From Streptomyces albidoflavus (GTDB lineage: Bacteria; Actinomycetota; Actinomycetes; Streptomycetales; Streptomycetaceae), in contig NZ_JOII01000003.1 in the NCBI RefSeq assembly GCF_000719955.1, positions 62,001 to 126,000 on the forward strand: a DNA stretch of 64,000 bases, written 5' to 3'. Below the pieces are notes generated by a model. It was not told the origin of the DNA and made no database searches. It was given only the letters and a program-made list of their open reading frames with translations. The position numbers and the translations under genes were made by a program. Positions 52,563 through 61,156 of this stretch are shown piece after piece (the first letter of the stretch is position 1; every line of letters starts with the position of its first letter).

Positions 52563-52648
52563 CCCGCGCCCGCCGGTCGACCCCTCATCGGGTCCGGCGG
52601 GCGCGGGGCACGCTCCGGGGACGGCCTCCCCGGCTGCCGCGGAGCGTG
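52563..52648. terminator. Two terminator-like hairpins downstream of catalase
   Basis: CCCGCGCCCGCCGG (52563-52576) pairs with CCGGCGGGCGCGGG (52594-52607). CACGCTCC (52609-52616) pairs with GGAGCGTG (52641-52648), with an inner stem CCGGGGA/TCCCCGG. They lie 14-99 bp past the catalase stop. Confidence 0.75.
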
Positions 52649-52661
52649 GTTCGGGGGTTGG

Positions 52662-54119
52662 TCAGCCTTCGCGCAGGGCCTGCACGGCGGCTTCGACGCG
52701 CTTGCCGTACTCGGGGTCGGCGGCGTGGAAGTGGGCGAGGTTCTTCTCGATCACGTCCTCGCGGGAGACCTGGGAGAGGCCGCCGGCGATGTTGGCGACC
52801 AGCCGGGCGCGCTCCTCCTCGGACATCAGCCGGTACAACTCGCCGGCCTGGAAGAAGTGGTCGTCCTTGGAGTGGGCCGGGGCCTCGTGGGTCCCGGTGT
52901 GGCCGTGGACGGCGAGCGGCGCGGAGAGCGGGGTGCCGGTCTCGGCCGGGCCGCCGTACGAGTTGGGCTCGTAGTTCTTCTCGCCGCGCGGCTGGGCGTT
53001 GGCGGCCATCAGGCCGTCCCGGCCGTAGTTGTCGGCGGTGGTGGCGCGCGGCGCGTTGACCGCGAGCTGGGTGTGGTTGACGCCGAGCCGGTAGCGGTGC
53101 GCGTCGGCGTAGGCGAAGAGGCGGCCCTGGAGCATCTTGTCGGGCGAGGGGCCGATGCCGGGCACGAAGTTGTTGGGGGAGAAGGCGGCCTGTTCGACCT
53201 CGGCGAAGACGTTGTCCGGGTTCCGGTCCAGGACCAGGCGGCCGACGCGGCGCAGCGGGTAGTCGGCGTGCGGCCAGACCTTCGTCAGGTCGAACGGGTT
53301 GAAGCGGTAGCCGTCGGCCTCGGCGGCCGGCATCACCTGGACGTAGAGCGTCCAGGACGGGTGGACGCCGCGCTCGATGGCCTGGAGCAGGTCCGTCTGG
53401 TGCGAGTTGGCGTCCTTGCCGGCCAGTTCCTGGCCCTGCTCGGCGGAGAGCGAGCGGATGCCCTGGTTGGTCTTGAAGTGGTACTTCACGAAGAAGGCGT
53501 CGCCCGCGGCGTTGGTCCACTGGTAGGTGTGCGAGCCGTAGCCGTTCATGTGCCGGTACGAGGCGGGGATGCCCCGGTCGCCCATGAGCCAGGTGACCTG
53601 GTGGGTGGCCTCGGGGGCGTGCGCCCAGAAGTCCCAGACGTTGTCCGGCTCCTGCTTGCCGGTGAACGGGTCGCGCTTCTGCGAGTGGATGAAGTCGGGG
53701 AACTTCAGCGGGTCCTTGATGAAGAAGACCGGCGTGTTGTTGCCGACGAGGTCGTAGTTGCCCTCCTCGGTGTAGAACTTCACCGCGAAGCCGCGCGGGT
53801 CGCGGACGGCGTCGGCGCCGCCGAGGTTGTCGGCGACGGTGGAGAACCGGGTGAACAGCTCGGTCCGCTTGCCGACGGTGTTCAGGAACGCCGCGCTCGT
53901 CAGGTCGGAGACGTCGTCGGTGACGGTGAAGTGGCCGTACGCGCCGGAGCCGCGGGCGTGCACGACGCGCTCCGGGATGCGCTCCCGGTTGAAGCGTGCC
54001 AGCTTCTCCAGGAGGTGCTGGTCCTGGAGGAGGAGGGGACCGCCGACGCCGGCGCTGGCGGAGTTCTGGTTGTCGGCGACAGGAGCGCCCGACTCGGTCG
54101 TGAGCACACGCTTCGACAT
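52662..54119 (-). CDS. katA: Monofunctional heme catalase (clade 3-type)
   Basis: The product is 485 residues. The distal His is in [15 protein letters not shown], then [18 protein letters not shown], the distal Asn in [16 protein letters not shown], and the proximal heme Tyr in [17 protein letters not shown]. The length is that of small-subunit catalases. It degrades H2O2. Lying between gcl and glxR and a few kb from uricase, it likely detoxifies uricase peroxide. ATG 54119 follows GGAAGG. A CGGAA-N6-TTCCG dyad at 54148-54163 precedes it. Confidence 0.96.
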   Translation of the reverse strand: MSKRVLTTESGAPVADNQNSASAGVGGPLLLQDQHLLEKLARFNRERIPERVVHARGSGAYGHFTVTDDVSDLTSAAFLNTVGKRTELFTRFSTVADNLGGADAVRDPRGFAVKFYTEEGNYDLVGNNTPVFFIKDPLKFPDFIHSQKRDPFTGKQEPDNVWDFWAHAPEATHQVTWLMGDRGIPASYRHMNGYGSHTYQWTNAAGDAFFVKYHFKTNQGIRSLSAEQGQELAGKDANSHQTDLLQAIERGVHPSWTLYVQVMPAAEADGYRFNPFDLTKVWPHADYPLRRVGRLVLDRNPDNVFAEVEQAAFSPNNFVPGIGPSPDKMLQGRLFAYADAHRYRLGVNHTQLAVNAPRATTADNYGRDGLMAANAQPRGEKNYEPNSYGGPAETGTPLSAPLAVHGHTGTHEAPAHSKDDHFFQAGELYRLMSEEERARLVANIAGGLSQVSREDVIEKNLAHFHAADPEYGKRVEAAVQALREG

Positions 54120-54147
54120 GGGGACCTTCCGTACGGGTGAGCAACTA

Positions 54148-54163
54148 CGGAAAAACTCTTCCG
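54148..54163. promoter_or_regulatory. CGGAA-N6-TTCCG dyad upstream of catalase
   Basis: CGGAAAAACTCTTCCG lies 29-44 bp upstream of the katA ATG. Its half-site TTCCG recurs in the dyads before hyi and gcl. Confidence 0.45.
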
Positions 54164-54363
54164 CTGGGTGGAGCGTTGCGTGGAGCGTAGGTTCGGCGGA
54201 ACCGAACGTCAACAGTTTGTTGAATCGGCGGGTGGGGTGAATCAGCAGGCAAGGGGTCATCCGGGCGGTGCCGCCGCCTGGGCGCGACAGGACAGGTGTC
54301 AGCGACGGCACCACCCGGACGTTCAGGGGCCGGACCGTGCGGTCCGGGCCTCCGGCGGCAGGA

Positions 54364-55269
54364 TCAGACCTGGCCGCCGGAGAGGCGCTCGACGCCGCGG
54401 AGCAGCGCCGAGTGGTCGAGGCCGCCGTCGCCCTGCGCCCGCAGCGAGGCGACGAGCTGGGCGACGGCCGAGCCGACGGGCAGGGCCGCGCCGACGGTGC
54501 GGGCGGCGTCGGTGACGATGCCCATGTCCTTGTGGTGCAGGTCGATCCGGAACCCCGGGGCGAAGTCGCGGCGCAGGAAGTTGTCCTTCTTGCGGGCCAG
54601 CACGGTCGAGCCGGCCAGCCCGCCGCCGAGCACGTCGAGCGCCGCGCCCAGGTCCACGCCGGACTTCTCCAGGAAGACCACGGCCTCGGCGCACGCCTGG
54701 ATGTTGACGGCGACGATCAGCTGGTTGGCGGCCTTGACGGTCTGGCCCGAGCCGTGCGGACCGCAGAGCACGATGGTCTTGCCCAGCGCCTCGAAGACGG
54801 GCCGGGCCTCGTCGAAGTCGGCCTGCTGGCCGCCGACCATGATGGAGAGCACCGCCTCCACCGCCCCGGTCTCGCCGCCGGAGACCGGCGCGTCCAGGAC
54901 GCGGACGCCCTTCTCCTCGGCGGCCTTGGCCAGATCGATCGAGGTCTGCGGGGTGATCGAGGACATGTCGATCAGCAGGGCACCGCGCTTGGCGTGGGCG
55001 AGGATGCCGTCCGGGCCGTAGGCGATCGCCTCGACCTGCGGGGAGGCGGGGACCATCGTGATGACGATGTCCGCCTCGCGCACCGCCTCGGCGATGGAGG
55101 CGGCGGCCGTGCCGCCGGCGGCGGTGAGCCGGTCGAGCTTCTCCTGCTCCAGCGTGTAGCCGGTGACGGCGTACCCGGCCTTGATCAGGTTCTCGGACAT
55201 CGGGGAGCCCATGATGCCGAGGCCGATCCAGGCGATCGACGGGCGGGCGGTGTCGGCGGTCTTGCTCAT
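54364..55269 (-). CDS. glxR: 2-hydroxy-3-oxopropionate (tartronate semialdehyde) reductase
   Basis: The product is 301 residues of the beta-hydroxyacid dehydrogenase family. The Rossmann motif is [20 protein letters not shown], the substrate loop [20 protein letters not shown], and the catalytic Lys lies in [19 protein letters not shown]. The C-terminal [20 protein letters not shown] is typical of tartronate semialdehyde reductases. It reduces tartronate semialdehyde to D-glycerate with NAD(P)H. It follows hyi by 43 bp on the same strand, so they form an operon. Confidence 0.95.
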   Translation of the reverse strand: MSKTADTARPSIAWIGLGIMGSPMSENLIKAGYAVTGYTLEQEKLDRLTAAGGTAAASIAEAVREADIVITMVPASPQVEAIAYGPDGILAHAKRGALLIDMSSITPQTSIDLAKAAEEKGVRVLDAPVSGGETGAVEAVLSIMVGGQQADFDEARPVFEALGKTIVLCGPHGSGQTVKAANQLIVAVNIQACAEAVVFLEKSGVDLGAALDVLGGGLAGSTVLARKKDNFLRRDFAPGFRIDLHHKDMGIVTDAARTVGAALPVGSAVAQLVASLRAQGDGGLDHSALLRGVERLSGGQV

Positions 55270-55312
55270 CGGGTGCCTCTCTCGGGGTCGGGGCGGGCCG
55301 GACGGGGCCGGC

Positions 55313-56164
55313 TCAGGAGCGGGCGGCGCGCAGGCCGGCGGGGAGCCAGGCGAAGGCGTCGGCGCTCGGGCGGTCGCCGGGCTTGTACTCCAGGCCGGTC
55401 CAGCCGGTGTATCCGGCGGCGTGCAGGCGGTCCAGCAGCGCCTCCAGCGGGAGCGAGCCGGTGCCGGGGGCGCCCCGGCCGGGGTTGTCGGCGATCTGGA
55501 CGTGGCCGGTGCGGGCCGCGTGGGTGTCGATGACGGCGTACAGGTCCTCGGTGGACAGGCCGTTCATGGACAGGTGGTACAGGTCCATCAGGAAGGTGGC
55601 GTTGGCCAGGCCGCTCGCCTCGTTGACCCGGTCGGCGAGTGCGACGGTCTCGGCGGCGCCGAGCAGCGGGTAGCGGGGTGACTCGGGCTGGTTGAGCGCC
55701 TCCAGCAGGAGCTTCGCGCCGATCCGGTCGGCGGCGCGGGCGGCCAGGACCAGGTTCTCCAGGGCGAGTTCGTCCTGTGCGGCCGGGTCGGTGCCCTCGA
55801 CGCGGTTGCCGTAGAGCGCGTTGAGCGCGGTGCAGCCGGTGGACTCCGCGAAGCGGGTCGCCACGTCGAGGTTGGCGCGGAAGCGCTCGGACTCCTCGCC
55901 GGGGACCGAGAGCGCGCCCCGGTCCGGGCCCGGCAGCTCTCCGGCGTAGAAGTTGAGGCCGACGAGCTGGGTGCCCGCGTCCTTCAGTGACGCGGCCAGG
56001 GCGTCGAGTTCGTCCTGCGGGGGAGTGGGGGTGGCCACCCAGGGCCACCACAGCTCGACCGCGCTGAAGCCGGCCGCCGCCGCTGCGGCGGGACGCTCCA
56101 GGAGCGGCAGTTCGGTGAAGAGGATCGAGAGGTTCACATCGAACCGCTGATTGGCGTAGCCCAT
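55313..56164 (-). CDS. hyi: Hydroxypyruvate isomerase (Hyi/Gip family)
   Basis: The product is 283 residues, a xylose-isomerase-like TIM barrel. RFDVNLSILFTELPLLERPA, VELWWPWVATPTPPQDELDA, the metal Glu in KLLLEALNQPES and LMDLYHLSMN, GHVQIADNPGRGAPGTG and WTGLEYKP are all Hyi family segments. It interconverts hydroxypyruvate and tartronate semialdehyde. ATG 56164 has only a distant GGAG, but upstream starts lie in the operator region. It heads the hyi-glxR operon, with the CTTCCG-N5-CGGAAG dyad just upstream. Confidence 0.94.
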   Translation of the reverse strand: MGYANQRFDVNLSILFTELPLLERPAAAAAAGFSAVELWWPWVATPTPPQDELDALAASLKDAGTQLVGLNFYAGELPGPDRGALSVPGEESERFRANLDVATRFAESTGCTALNALYGNRVEGTDPAAQDELALENLVLAARAADRIGAKLLLEALNQPESPRYPLLGAAETVALADRVNEASGLANATFLMDLYHLSMNGLSTEDLYAVIDTHAARTGHVQIADNPGRGAPGTGSLPLEALLDRLHAAGYTGWTGLEYKPGDRPSADAFAWLPAGLRAARS

Positions 56165-56180
56165 GGGGAGACCGATGCTC

Positions 56181-56197
56181 CTTCCGTATTGCGGAAG
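56181..56197. promoter_or_regulatory. Perfect CTTCCG-N5-CGGAAG dyad upstream of hyi
   Basis: CTTCCGTATTGCGGAAG lies 17 bp upstream of the hyi ATG; another CGGAAG half-site follows at 56213. Its core resembles TTCCGTATCGTGAAA before gcl. An IclR-type (AllR-like) regulator of glyoxylate/allantoin genes is a reasonable guess. Confidence 0.6.
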
Positions 56198-56378
56198 TAT
56201 GTTTCTGCTCAACGGAAGATTGCCTTCATGTTTCGGCGGCTGTCAAGAGGGTCGCGCCCCCGTCCGGGCGTTCACCGCGCCGGAACCCGGCCCCGGTCCC
56301 GGTCCGTTAGGGTCGGGGCGGCGGCCGGGTGCGAGGAGAAAACAGCCGGGTCGCGACAGAACAGCGAACAGGGGCGCC

Positions 56379-56627
56379 ATGCGATTGCGAGTGGAATTCA
56401 CCACGGAACCGTTCGACCTGGACGAGGCGCCCCCGCACGCGCTGGTCGCCCGCGAGGTGATCTCCTCGGCCGACCTCGACGCGGTGGACGTCGGTCCGTT
56501 CGGCAACACCGCCGAGGGCGGCGCCGACCAGGTCCTCGGCGCCGTCGACGCCCTCCTCCGTCAGGCGCTCGCCTCCGGCGCCACCCGCGTCTCCCTCCAG
56601 GTCAACGTCATCGAGGGCGACCGGTGA
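56379..56627 (+). CDS. Small YqgV/UPF0045 (DUF77, thiamine-binding-like) protein
   Basis: The product is 82 residues: MRLRVEFTTEPFDLDEAPPH, then VDVGPFGNTAEGGADQVLGA and SGATRVSLQVNVIEGDR. The order beta strand, P-x-G-T-x-x-E-G turn, long helix and RVSxxIxI strand follows the MTH1187/YqgV family, which forms tetrameric ferredoxin-like folds that bind thiamine or similar ligands. The PF-G-N variant of the PMGT motif is unusual. It overlaps the next HTH gene by 4 bp. ATG 56379 has a weak ribosome-binding site. Confidence 0.6.
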   Translation: MRLRVEFTTEPFDLDEAPPHALVAREVISSADLDAVDVGPFGNTAEGGADQVLGAVDALLRQALASGATRVSLQVNVIEGDR

Positions 56628-57025
56628 GCGCGGACGGGCCGGCCGGGCCGGTGGTGGGGGAGGCGGTTGTGGGCGGACCGTTCGTGGACGCCGTCAAGCC
56701 GCTGGTCGACGCGATGGGCGGCGAGCTGCTGCCGCCCGCCCGGGCCGGCGAGGAGGACGTGGTCCTCTCCTGGGAGGGGCGCGAGGTCGTCGCCGTGCGC
56801 CTGCCGCAGCTCAGCGACTCCCTCGACCAGATCCTCGCCGCCCTGGAGCGCAAGCACGGCCGCCCCCTCGCGGAACTCGACCGCAAGACCAAGCAGGCCG
56901 TCGTCCGCTCGCTGGAGGCCCGCGGCGCCTTCTCCGTCCGCCATGGCGTGGAGACGGTGGCGGGCGCCCTGGGGGTGTCCCGCTTCACCGTCTACAACTA
57001 TCTGAACCGCTCCGAAGGCCGCTGA
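56624..57025 (+). CDS. HTH protein of the YheO/DauR C-terminal type
   Basis: The product is 133 residues from GTG 56624, overlapping the preceding gene (GTGA). The N-terminal half is a small beta-rich region (VVLSWEGREVVAVRLPQ) and a helical linker (DSLDQILAALERKHGRPLAE). The C-terminal half matches the HTH of DauR/YheO regulators (KTKQAVVRSLEARGAFSVRH, GVETVAGALGVSRFTVYNYL). Coupled to the YqgV-like gene, it suggests a ligand sensor plus DNA-binding partner. It is placed between hyi and uraD. A U-tract terminator follows. Confidence 0.8.
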   Translation: MSADGPAGPVVGEAVVGGPFVDAVKPLVDAMGGELLPPARAGEEDVVLSWEGREVVAVRLPQLSDSLDQILAALERKHGRPLAELDRKTKQAVVRSLEARGAFSVRHGVETVAGALGVSRFTVYNYLNRSEGR

Positions 57026-57064
57026 AAAAGCGCCGCGAGCACGCCCGCGCACCCCGCAACATCC

Positions 57065-57095
57065 GCCGCCGTCCGCTGTCCGGACGGCGGCTTTT
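57065..57095 (+). terminator. Intrinsic terminator with U-tract
   Basis: GCCGCCGTCCG (57065-57075) pairs with CGGACGGCGGC (57081-57091), followed by TTTT. It is the most classical rho-independent terminator in the window. Confidence 0.85.
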
Positions 57096-57139
57096 GCGTG
57101 GCCGGTGGCGTTCGGGAGCGTGAAAATGAGTTCACAGCA

Positions 57140-57151
57140 TTGTTTCAACAA
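57140..57151. promoter_or_regulatory. TTGTTTCAACAA palindrome upstream of uraD
   Basis: This 12-bp palindrome is followed by AGTGTTGAC, which repeats a half-site. It lies 72 bp before the uraD start in an AT-rich patch and is the likely operator/promoter of the uraD-uraH-uricase operon. Confidence 0.55.
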
Positions 57152-57222
57152 AGTGTTGACGCCGACTCGTGGACGGCGTTAGCTATCCGCAGCCCGTCCA
57201 GCACAAGGCCACGGAGGCTCCC

Positions 57223-57777
57223 GTGACTACGAGTTCGCCGCCTGCGTCCGGGGCATCGTCCCAGGACAGCGCGGGCCTCACCCGGTTCAACACCCTGCCC
57301 CGCGAAGCCGCCGCCACCGTCCTCACCGAGGTCTGCGCGGCCCGCGACTGGGCCGCCGCCCTCGCCGAGGGCCGCCCCTACGCCACCCCCGAAGCCCTCT
57401 ACGCCGCGAGCGACGCCGCCCTGGCCGAGCTCGACGCGAAGGGCCTCGACGAGGCGATGGCCGGCCACCCGCCGATCGGCCGCCCCAAGCCGGGCGACCC
57501 CACCTCCTCGCGGGAGCAGCGCGGCATGGCCGACGCCGACGAGGGGCTCAAGGCCGAGATGCTGGAGATGAACCTCGCCTACCAGGAGCGGTTCGGCCAC
57601 GTCTTCCTGATCTGCGCCACCGGCCTCGACGGGAAGCAGCTGCGCGACGCGCTCGCCGCCCGCCTGGAGAACCCGCCGGAGCGCGAGCGGGAGAACGCCC
57701 GTACCGAACTGGTCAAGATCAACCGCATCCGGCTCGGCCGCCTCCTGGCGGAGCCGGCCGCGGACGCGCCCGCCTGA
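57223..57777 (+). CDS. uraD: 2-oxo-4-hydroxy-4-carboxy-5-ureidoimidazoline (OHCU) decarboxylase
   Basis: The product is 184 residues from GTG 57223 with GGAGG upstream. It has the all-helical OHCU fold: LTRFNTLPREAAATVLTEVC, the active-site His in MAGHPPIGRPKPGD, SSREQRGMADADE, and the family segment FGHVFLICATGLDGKQLRDA. It converts OHCU to S-(+)-allantoin, the last step after uricase. It is the first gene of the uraD-uraH-pucL operon (12 bp and 7 bp spacings). Confidence 0.96.
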   Translation: MTTSSPPASGASSQDSAGLTRFNTLPREAAATVLTEVCAARDWAAALAEGRPYATPEALYAASDAALAELDAKGLDEAMAGHPPIGRPKPGDPTSSREQRGMADADEGLKAEMLEMNLAYQERFGHVFLICATGLDGKQLRDALAARLENPPERERENARTELVKINRIRLGRLLAEPAADAPA

Positions 57778-57789
57778 GGAGGAGCACGC

Positions 57790-58197
57790 ATGAGCACCGA
57801 CACCACCGCCTCGGTGTCCACCCACATCCTGGACACCAGCATCGGCCGGCCCGCCGAAGGGGTGCGCGTCACCCTGAGCGCGCGGACCGGCGCCGGGGCG
57901 CCCTGGGCGGAGCTCGGCGCCTCCCGTACCGACGCGGACGGGCGCTGCAAGGACCTGCCGGCGCTGCCGGCGGAGACGGCCCACGTACGGCTCGACTTCG
58001 ACACCGAGGCGTACTTCGCGGCCGACGGCACAGAACCGAAGAAGCAAGCCGAGGCGCAGCAGGACGCCCCCCGCGTAAGGGACAGCGGTGCGTTCTTCCC
58101 CGAGGTGGCGATCACCTTCGCCGTCTCGCCGGGCGAGCACTACCACGTACCGCTGCTGCTCAACCCGTTCGGCTACTCCGTTTACCGAGGGAGCTAG
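57790..58197 (+). CDS. uraH: 5-hydroxyisourate hydrolase (transthyretin-like)
   Basis: The product is 135 residues. VSTHILDTSIGRPAEGVRV carries the first active-site His and the hallmark HILD. FFPEVAITF and HYHVPLLLNPFGYSVYRGS end with the diagnostic YRGS tetrapeptide of HIU hydrolases. The segment TEPKKQAEAQQDAPRVRDSG is a charged insertion. It hydrolyses 5-hydroxyisourate, the uricase product, to OHCU. ATG 57790 follows GAGGAGCAC. Confidence 0.97.
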   Translation: MSTDTTASVSTHILDTSIGRPAEGVRVTLSARTGAGAPWAELGASRTDADGRCKDLPALPAETAHVRLDFDTEAYFAADGTEPKKQAEAQQDAPRVRDSGAFFPEVAITFAVSPGEHYHVPLLLNPFGYSVYRGS

Positions 58198-58204
58198 CAG
58201 ACAG

Positions 58205-59176
58205 ATGACCGTCCGACCCCAGCCCGGCCGCCCGGCCGCTTCCCGCTCCAGCCGCCCGGTGATGCTCGGCCAGAACCAGTACGGCAAGGCCGAGAACCGC
58301 GTCGTCAAGATCACCCGCGAGGGCGCGACCCACCACATCAAGGACCTCAACGTCTCCGTCGCCCTCTCCGGCGACATGGAGGAGGTCCACTACTCCGGCT
58401 CCAACGCCAACGTCCTGCCGACCGACACCACCAAGAACACGGTGTTCGCCTTCGCCAAGGAACACGGCATCGAGTCGGCCGAGCAGTTCGGCATCCACCT
58501 GGCCCGCCACTTCGTCACCAGCCAGGAGCCCATCCACCAGGCGCGCATCCGCATCGAGGAGTACGCCTGGGAGCGCATCCCCGCCTCCGACGCCAACTCC
58601 CAGTTCATCGGCGCCGACGAGGTCAAGCACTCCTTCGTCCGCCAGGGCCAGGAGACCCGCCTCACCCAGATCACCTACGACGGCGAGCGGTGGGAGGTCG
58701 TCTCCGGCCTCAAGGACCTCGTCGTCATGAACTCCACCAACTCGGAGTTCTGGGGGTACGTGAAGGACAAGTACACGACGCTCCCCGAGGCGTACGACCG
58801 CATCCTCGCCACCCAGGTCGCCGCCCGCTGGCGGTTCAACTGGACCGACGACGAGCAGCGCATGCCGCAGTGGGAGACCTCCTACAAGCAGGTCAAGAAG
58901 CACATGCTGGAGGCGTTCGCGGAGACGTACTCGCTCTCCCTGCAGCAGACGCTCTACCAGATGGGCGCGCGCATCATCAACCACCGCGCGGAGATCGACG
59001 AGGTCCGCTTCTCCCTGCCCAACAAGCACCACTTCCTCGTCGACCTGGAGCCCTTCGGCCTCAAGAACGACAACGAGGTCTACTTCGCCGCCGACCGCCC
59101 CTACGGCCTGATCGAGGCGACCGTGCTGCGCGACGGCTGCGAGCCGCGCATACCGGAAGACCTCACCAACCTCTGA
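58205..59176 (+). CDS. pucL: Urate oxidase (uricase)
   Basis: The product is 323 residues with two T-fold domains. LGQNQYGKAENRVVKI contains the conserved Lys of the first half, PTDTTKNTVFAFAKEH the catalytic Thr motif, and LVVMNSTNSEFWGYVKDKYT, VAARWRFNW and NKHHFLVDLEPFGLKNDNEV the uricase signatures with the active His. It oxidises urate with O2 to 5-hydroxyisourate and H2O2 without cofactor. It closes the uraD-uraH-uricase operon; the oxoguanine deaminase follows after 234 bp. Confidence 0.97.
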   Translation: MTVRPQPGRPAASRSSRPVMLGQNQYGKAENRVVKITREGATHHIKDLNVSVALSGDMEEVHYSGSNANVLPTDTTKNTVFAFAKEHGIESAEQFGIHLARHFVTSQEPIHQARIRIEEYAWERIPASDANSQFIGADEVKHSFVRQGQETRLTQITYDGERWEVVSGLKDLVVMNSTNSEFWGYVKDKYTTLPEAYDRILATQVAARWRFNWTDDEQRMPQWETSYKQVKKHMLEAFAETYSLSLQQTLYQMGARIINHRAEIDEVRFSLPNKHHFLVDLEPFGLKNDNEVYFAADRPYGLIEATVLRDGCEPRIPEDLTNL

Positions 59177-59410
59177 CCGGCACCAACCTCTGAGCACCAG
59201 CCGGGCCGGAGGGGGAGCGGGCGGCGCCACCGCCCGTCCCCCCGCCGGCCGGGGCGGACCCCGCCGTGCGGACCGGGGCCCGCCCGCACCGGCCACCCTC
59301 TCGGCACCCGGGGGCGCACCCCGGGCGCGGGTCCCCTCCCTCGCCCGGCCCCGGCACTCAAATTCCCAGGGTCCTGCCGTACCCGGCCACTCCTCGCCAA
59401 AGGACTCACC

Positions 59411-60817
59411 ATGGCAGCACCGGCAACCCCCGGCACCGCGGACGGCGCGGAGCGCCTGGTCATCGAGAACGCCTACATCGCCACCGTCGACGCGGCCGGC
59501 ACCGAGTACGCCCACGGCCACGTGGTCGTCGCCGGCGGCCGCATCGAGTCGGTCGGCGCGGGCTCCGCCCCCGAGGGGCTCACCGGCGTCACCCGCCGCG
59601 TCGACGCCACCGGGCACCTGGTCACCCCCGGCCTGGTCAACACCCACCACCACTTCTACCAGTGGATCACCCGGGGCCTGGCCACCGACCACAACCTCTT
59701 CAACTGGCTCGTCGCCCTCTACCCCACCTGGGCGCGGATCGACGAGCCGATGACCTACGCGGCGGCCCGGGGCTCGCTCGCCATGATGGCCCGCGGCGGC
59801 GTCACCACCGCCATGGACCACCACTACGTCTTCCCGCGCGGCTCGGGCGACCTCTCCGGCGCGATCATCCGCGCCGCCGCCGAGACCGGCGTCCGCTTCA
59901 CCCTGGCGCGCGGCTCCATGGACCGCGGCGAGAAGGACGGCGGGCTGCCCCCGGACTTCGCCGTGGAGAGCCTGGAGGGGGCGCTCGCCGCCACCGAGGA
60001 GACCATCGACCGGCACCACGACGCCTCCTTCGACGCGATGACGCAGATCGCGGTGGCGCCCTGCTCGCCCTTCTCCGTCTCCACCGAGCTCATGCGCGAG
60101 GGCGCGGAACTCGCCCGCCGCAAGGGCGTCCGCCTGCACACGCACGGCTCGGAGACCGTCGAGGAGGAGCAGTTCTGCAAGGAGCTGTTCGGCATGGGCC
60201 CCACCGACTACTTCGCCTCCACCGGCTGGCTCGGCGAGGACGTGTGGATGGCGCACTGCGTCCACATGAACGACTCCGACATCGACGCCTTCGCCCGCAC
60301 CGGCACCGGCGTCGCCCACTGCCCCTCGTCCAACGCCCGCCTCGCCGCCGGCATCGCCCGCGTCCCCGACCTGCTCGCCGCCGGTGTCCCCGTCGGCCTC
60401 GGCGTGGACGGCACCGCCTCCAACGAGTCCGGCGAACTCCACACCGAGCTGCGCAACGCGCTGCTGATCAACCGCCTCGGCCCGCACCGCGAAGCGGCGC
60501 TGACCGCACGGCAGGCCCTGCGGCTCGGCACCCACGGCGGGGCGCGCGTCCTCGGCCGCGGCGACCAGACAGGCTCACTGGAGCCGGGCAAACTCGCCGA
60601 CCTGGTGCTGTGGCGGATGGACACCCTCGCACACGCCTCCATCGCCGACCCGGTGACCGCCCTGGTCCTCGGCGCACCGGCCCCCGTGACCCTCTCCCTC
60701 GTCGGCGGCCGCACCGTCGTCGAGGACAACCACCTCACCACGGTGGACGAGGACGCTGTCGCCCGCTCCACGCGGGAGGCGGCCCAGCGCCTGGCGCAGA
60801 TCGCCGCAGGCGGCTGA
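59411..60817 (+). CDS. 8-oxoguanine deaminase (amidohydrolase superfamily)
   Basis: The product is 468 residues. The metal ligands are in LVTPGLVNTHHHFYQWITRG, LHTHGSETVEEEQF, MAHCVHMNDSDIDAFA and GLGVDGTASNESGELHTELR. GLATDHNLFNWLVALYPTWA and the SNES segment match 8-oxoguanine deaminases. It converts 8-oxoguanine to urate (8-hydroxyxanthine form), which feeds directly into uricase upstream. Isocytosine or guanine deaminase specificity is the alternative. ATG 59411 follows AAAGGAC. Confidence 0.92.
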   Translation: MAAPATPGTADGAERLVIENAYIATVDAAGTEYAHGHVVVAGGRIESVGAGSAPEGLTGVTRRVDATGHLVTPGLVNTHHHFYQWITRGLATDHNLFNWLVALYPTWARIDEPMTYAAARGSLAMMARGGVTTAMDHHYVFPRGSGDLSGAIIRAAAETGVRFTLARGSMDRGEKDGGLPPDFAVESLEGALAATEETIDRHHDASFDAMTQIAVAPCSPFSVSTELMREGAELARRKGVRLHTHGSETVEEEQFCKELFGMGPTDYFASTGWLGEDVWMAHCVHMNDSDIDAFARTGTGVAHCPSSNARLAAGIARVPDLLAAGVPVGLGVDGTASNESGELHTELRNALLINRLGPHREAALTARQALRLGTHGGARVLGRGDQTGSLEPGKLADLVLWRMDTLAHASIADPVTALVLGAPAPVTLSLVGGRTVVEDNHLTTVDEDAVARSTREAAQRLAQIAAGG

Positions 60818-60828
60818 CCCCCTGAACT

Positions 60829-60929
60829 CCGGCCGGGAGGGACGGTTCCCGGCCGGGGTCCGAGCAGCCGAGCGGGCTGCTCGGACGCCGCCCCGGTGCG
60901 TGGCCCAACGCCTCACGCCACCGGGGCGG
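60829..60929. terminator. Cluster of three hairpins between the deaminase and permease genes
   Basis: CCGGCCGGGA/TCCCGGCCGG (60829-60856), GTCCGAGCAGCC/GGCTGCTCGGAC (60858-60886) and CCGCCCCGGTG/CACCGGGGCGG (60888-60929) follow each other without gaps. The first or second would end the deaminase transcript. The remaining part of the 339-bp gap (60930-61156) holds the permease promoter and no gene. Confidence 0.75.
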
Positions 60930-61156
60930 TCCGTACCGACCCGCGCCGCCCACCGCACGGCCGGTACGACCTGGGCGCACCACCGCACGACCAAGAACAC
61001 GACAGAGAAACCAGAACCTCGCCGCTCGGGCGCGACGAGGCGCATCGCCGCACCCGCGCACAGGGTGCGTACCACCGTATTCCTGGCATTTCGCATCACC
61101 TCCCAGAAGCACGTGCCGCATCACGACGGCACAGGAAAACAACCGGAGGAGCCGCA

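Larger units (their letters stand above)
52046..52661. other. Intergenic region between gcl and catalase with repeats, a gene fragment and hairpins
   Basis: These 616 bp contain no intact gene. From left to right I see diverged copies of the dispersed repeat (52103-52181), a fragment of an alpha/beta-hydrolase gene, and two strong hairpins that can end transcription from both sides. Confidence 0.6.

Noticed and set aside
59177..59410. A small gene between uricase and the deaminase
   Set aside because: The short open frames there are Gly/Pro/Arg-rich with no ribosome-binding site. I see only GC-rich spacer with possible hairpins.
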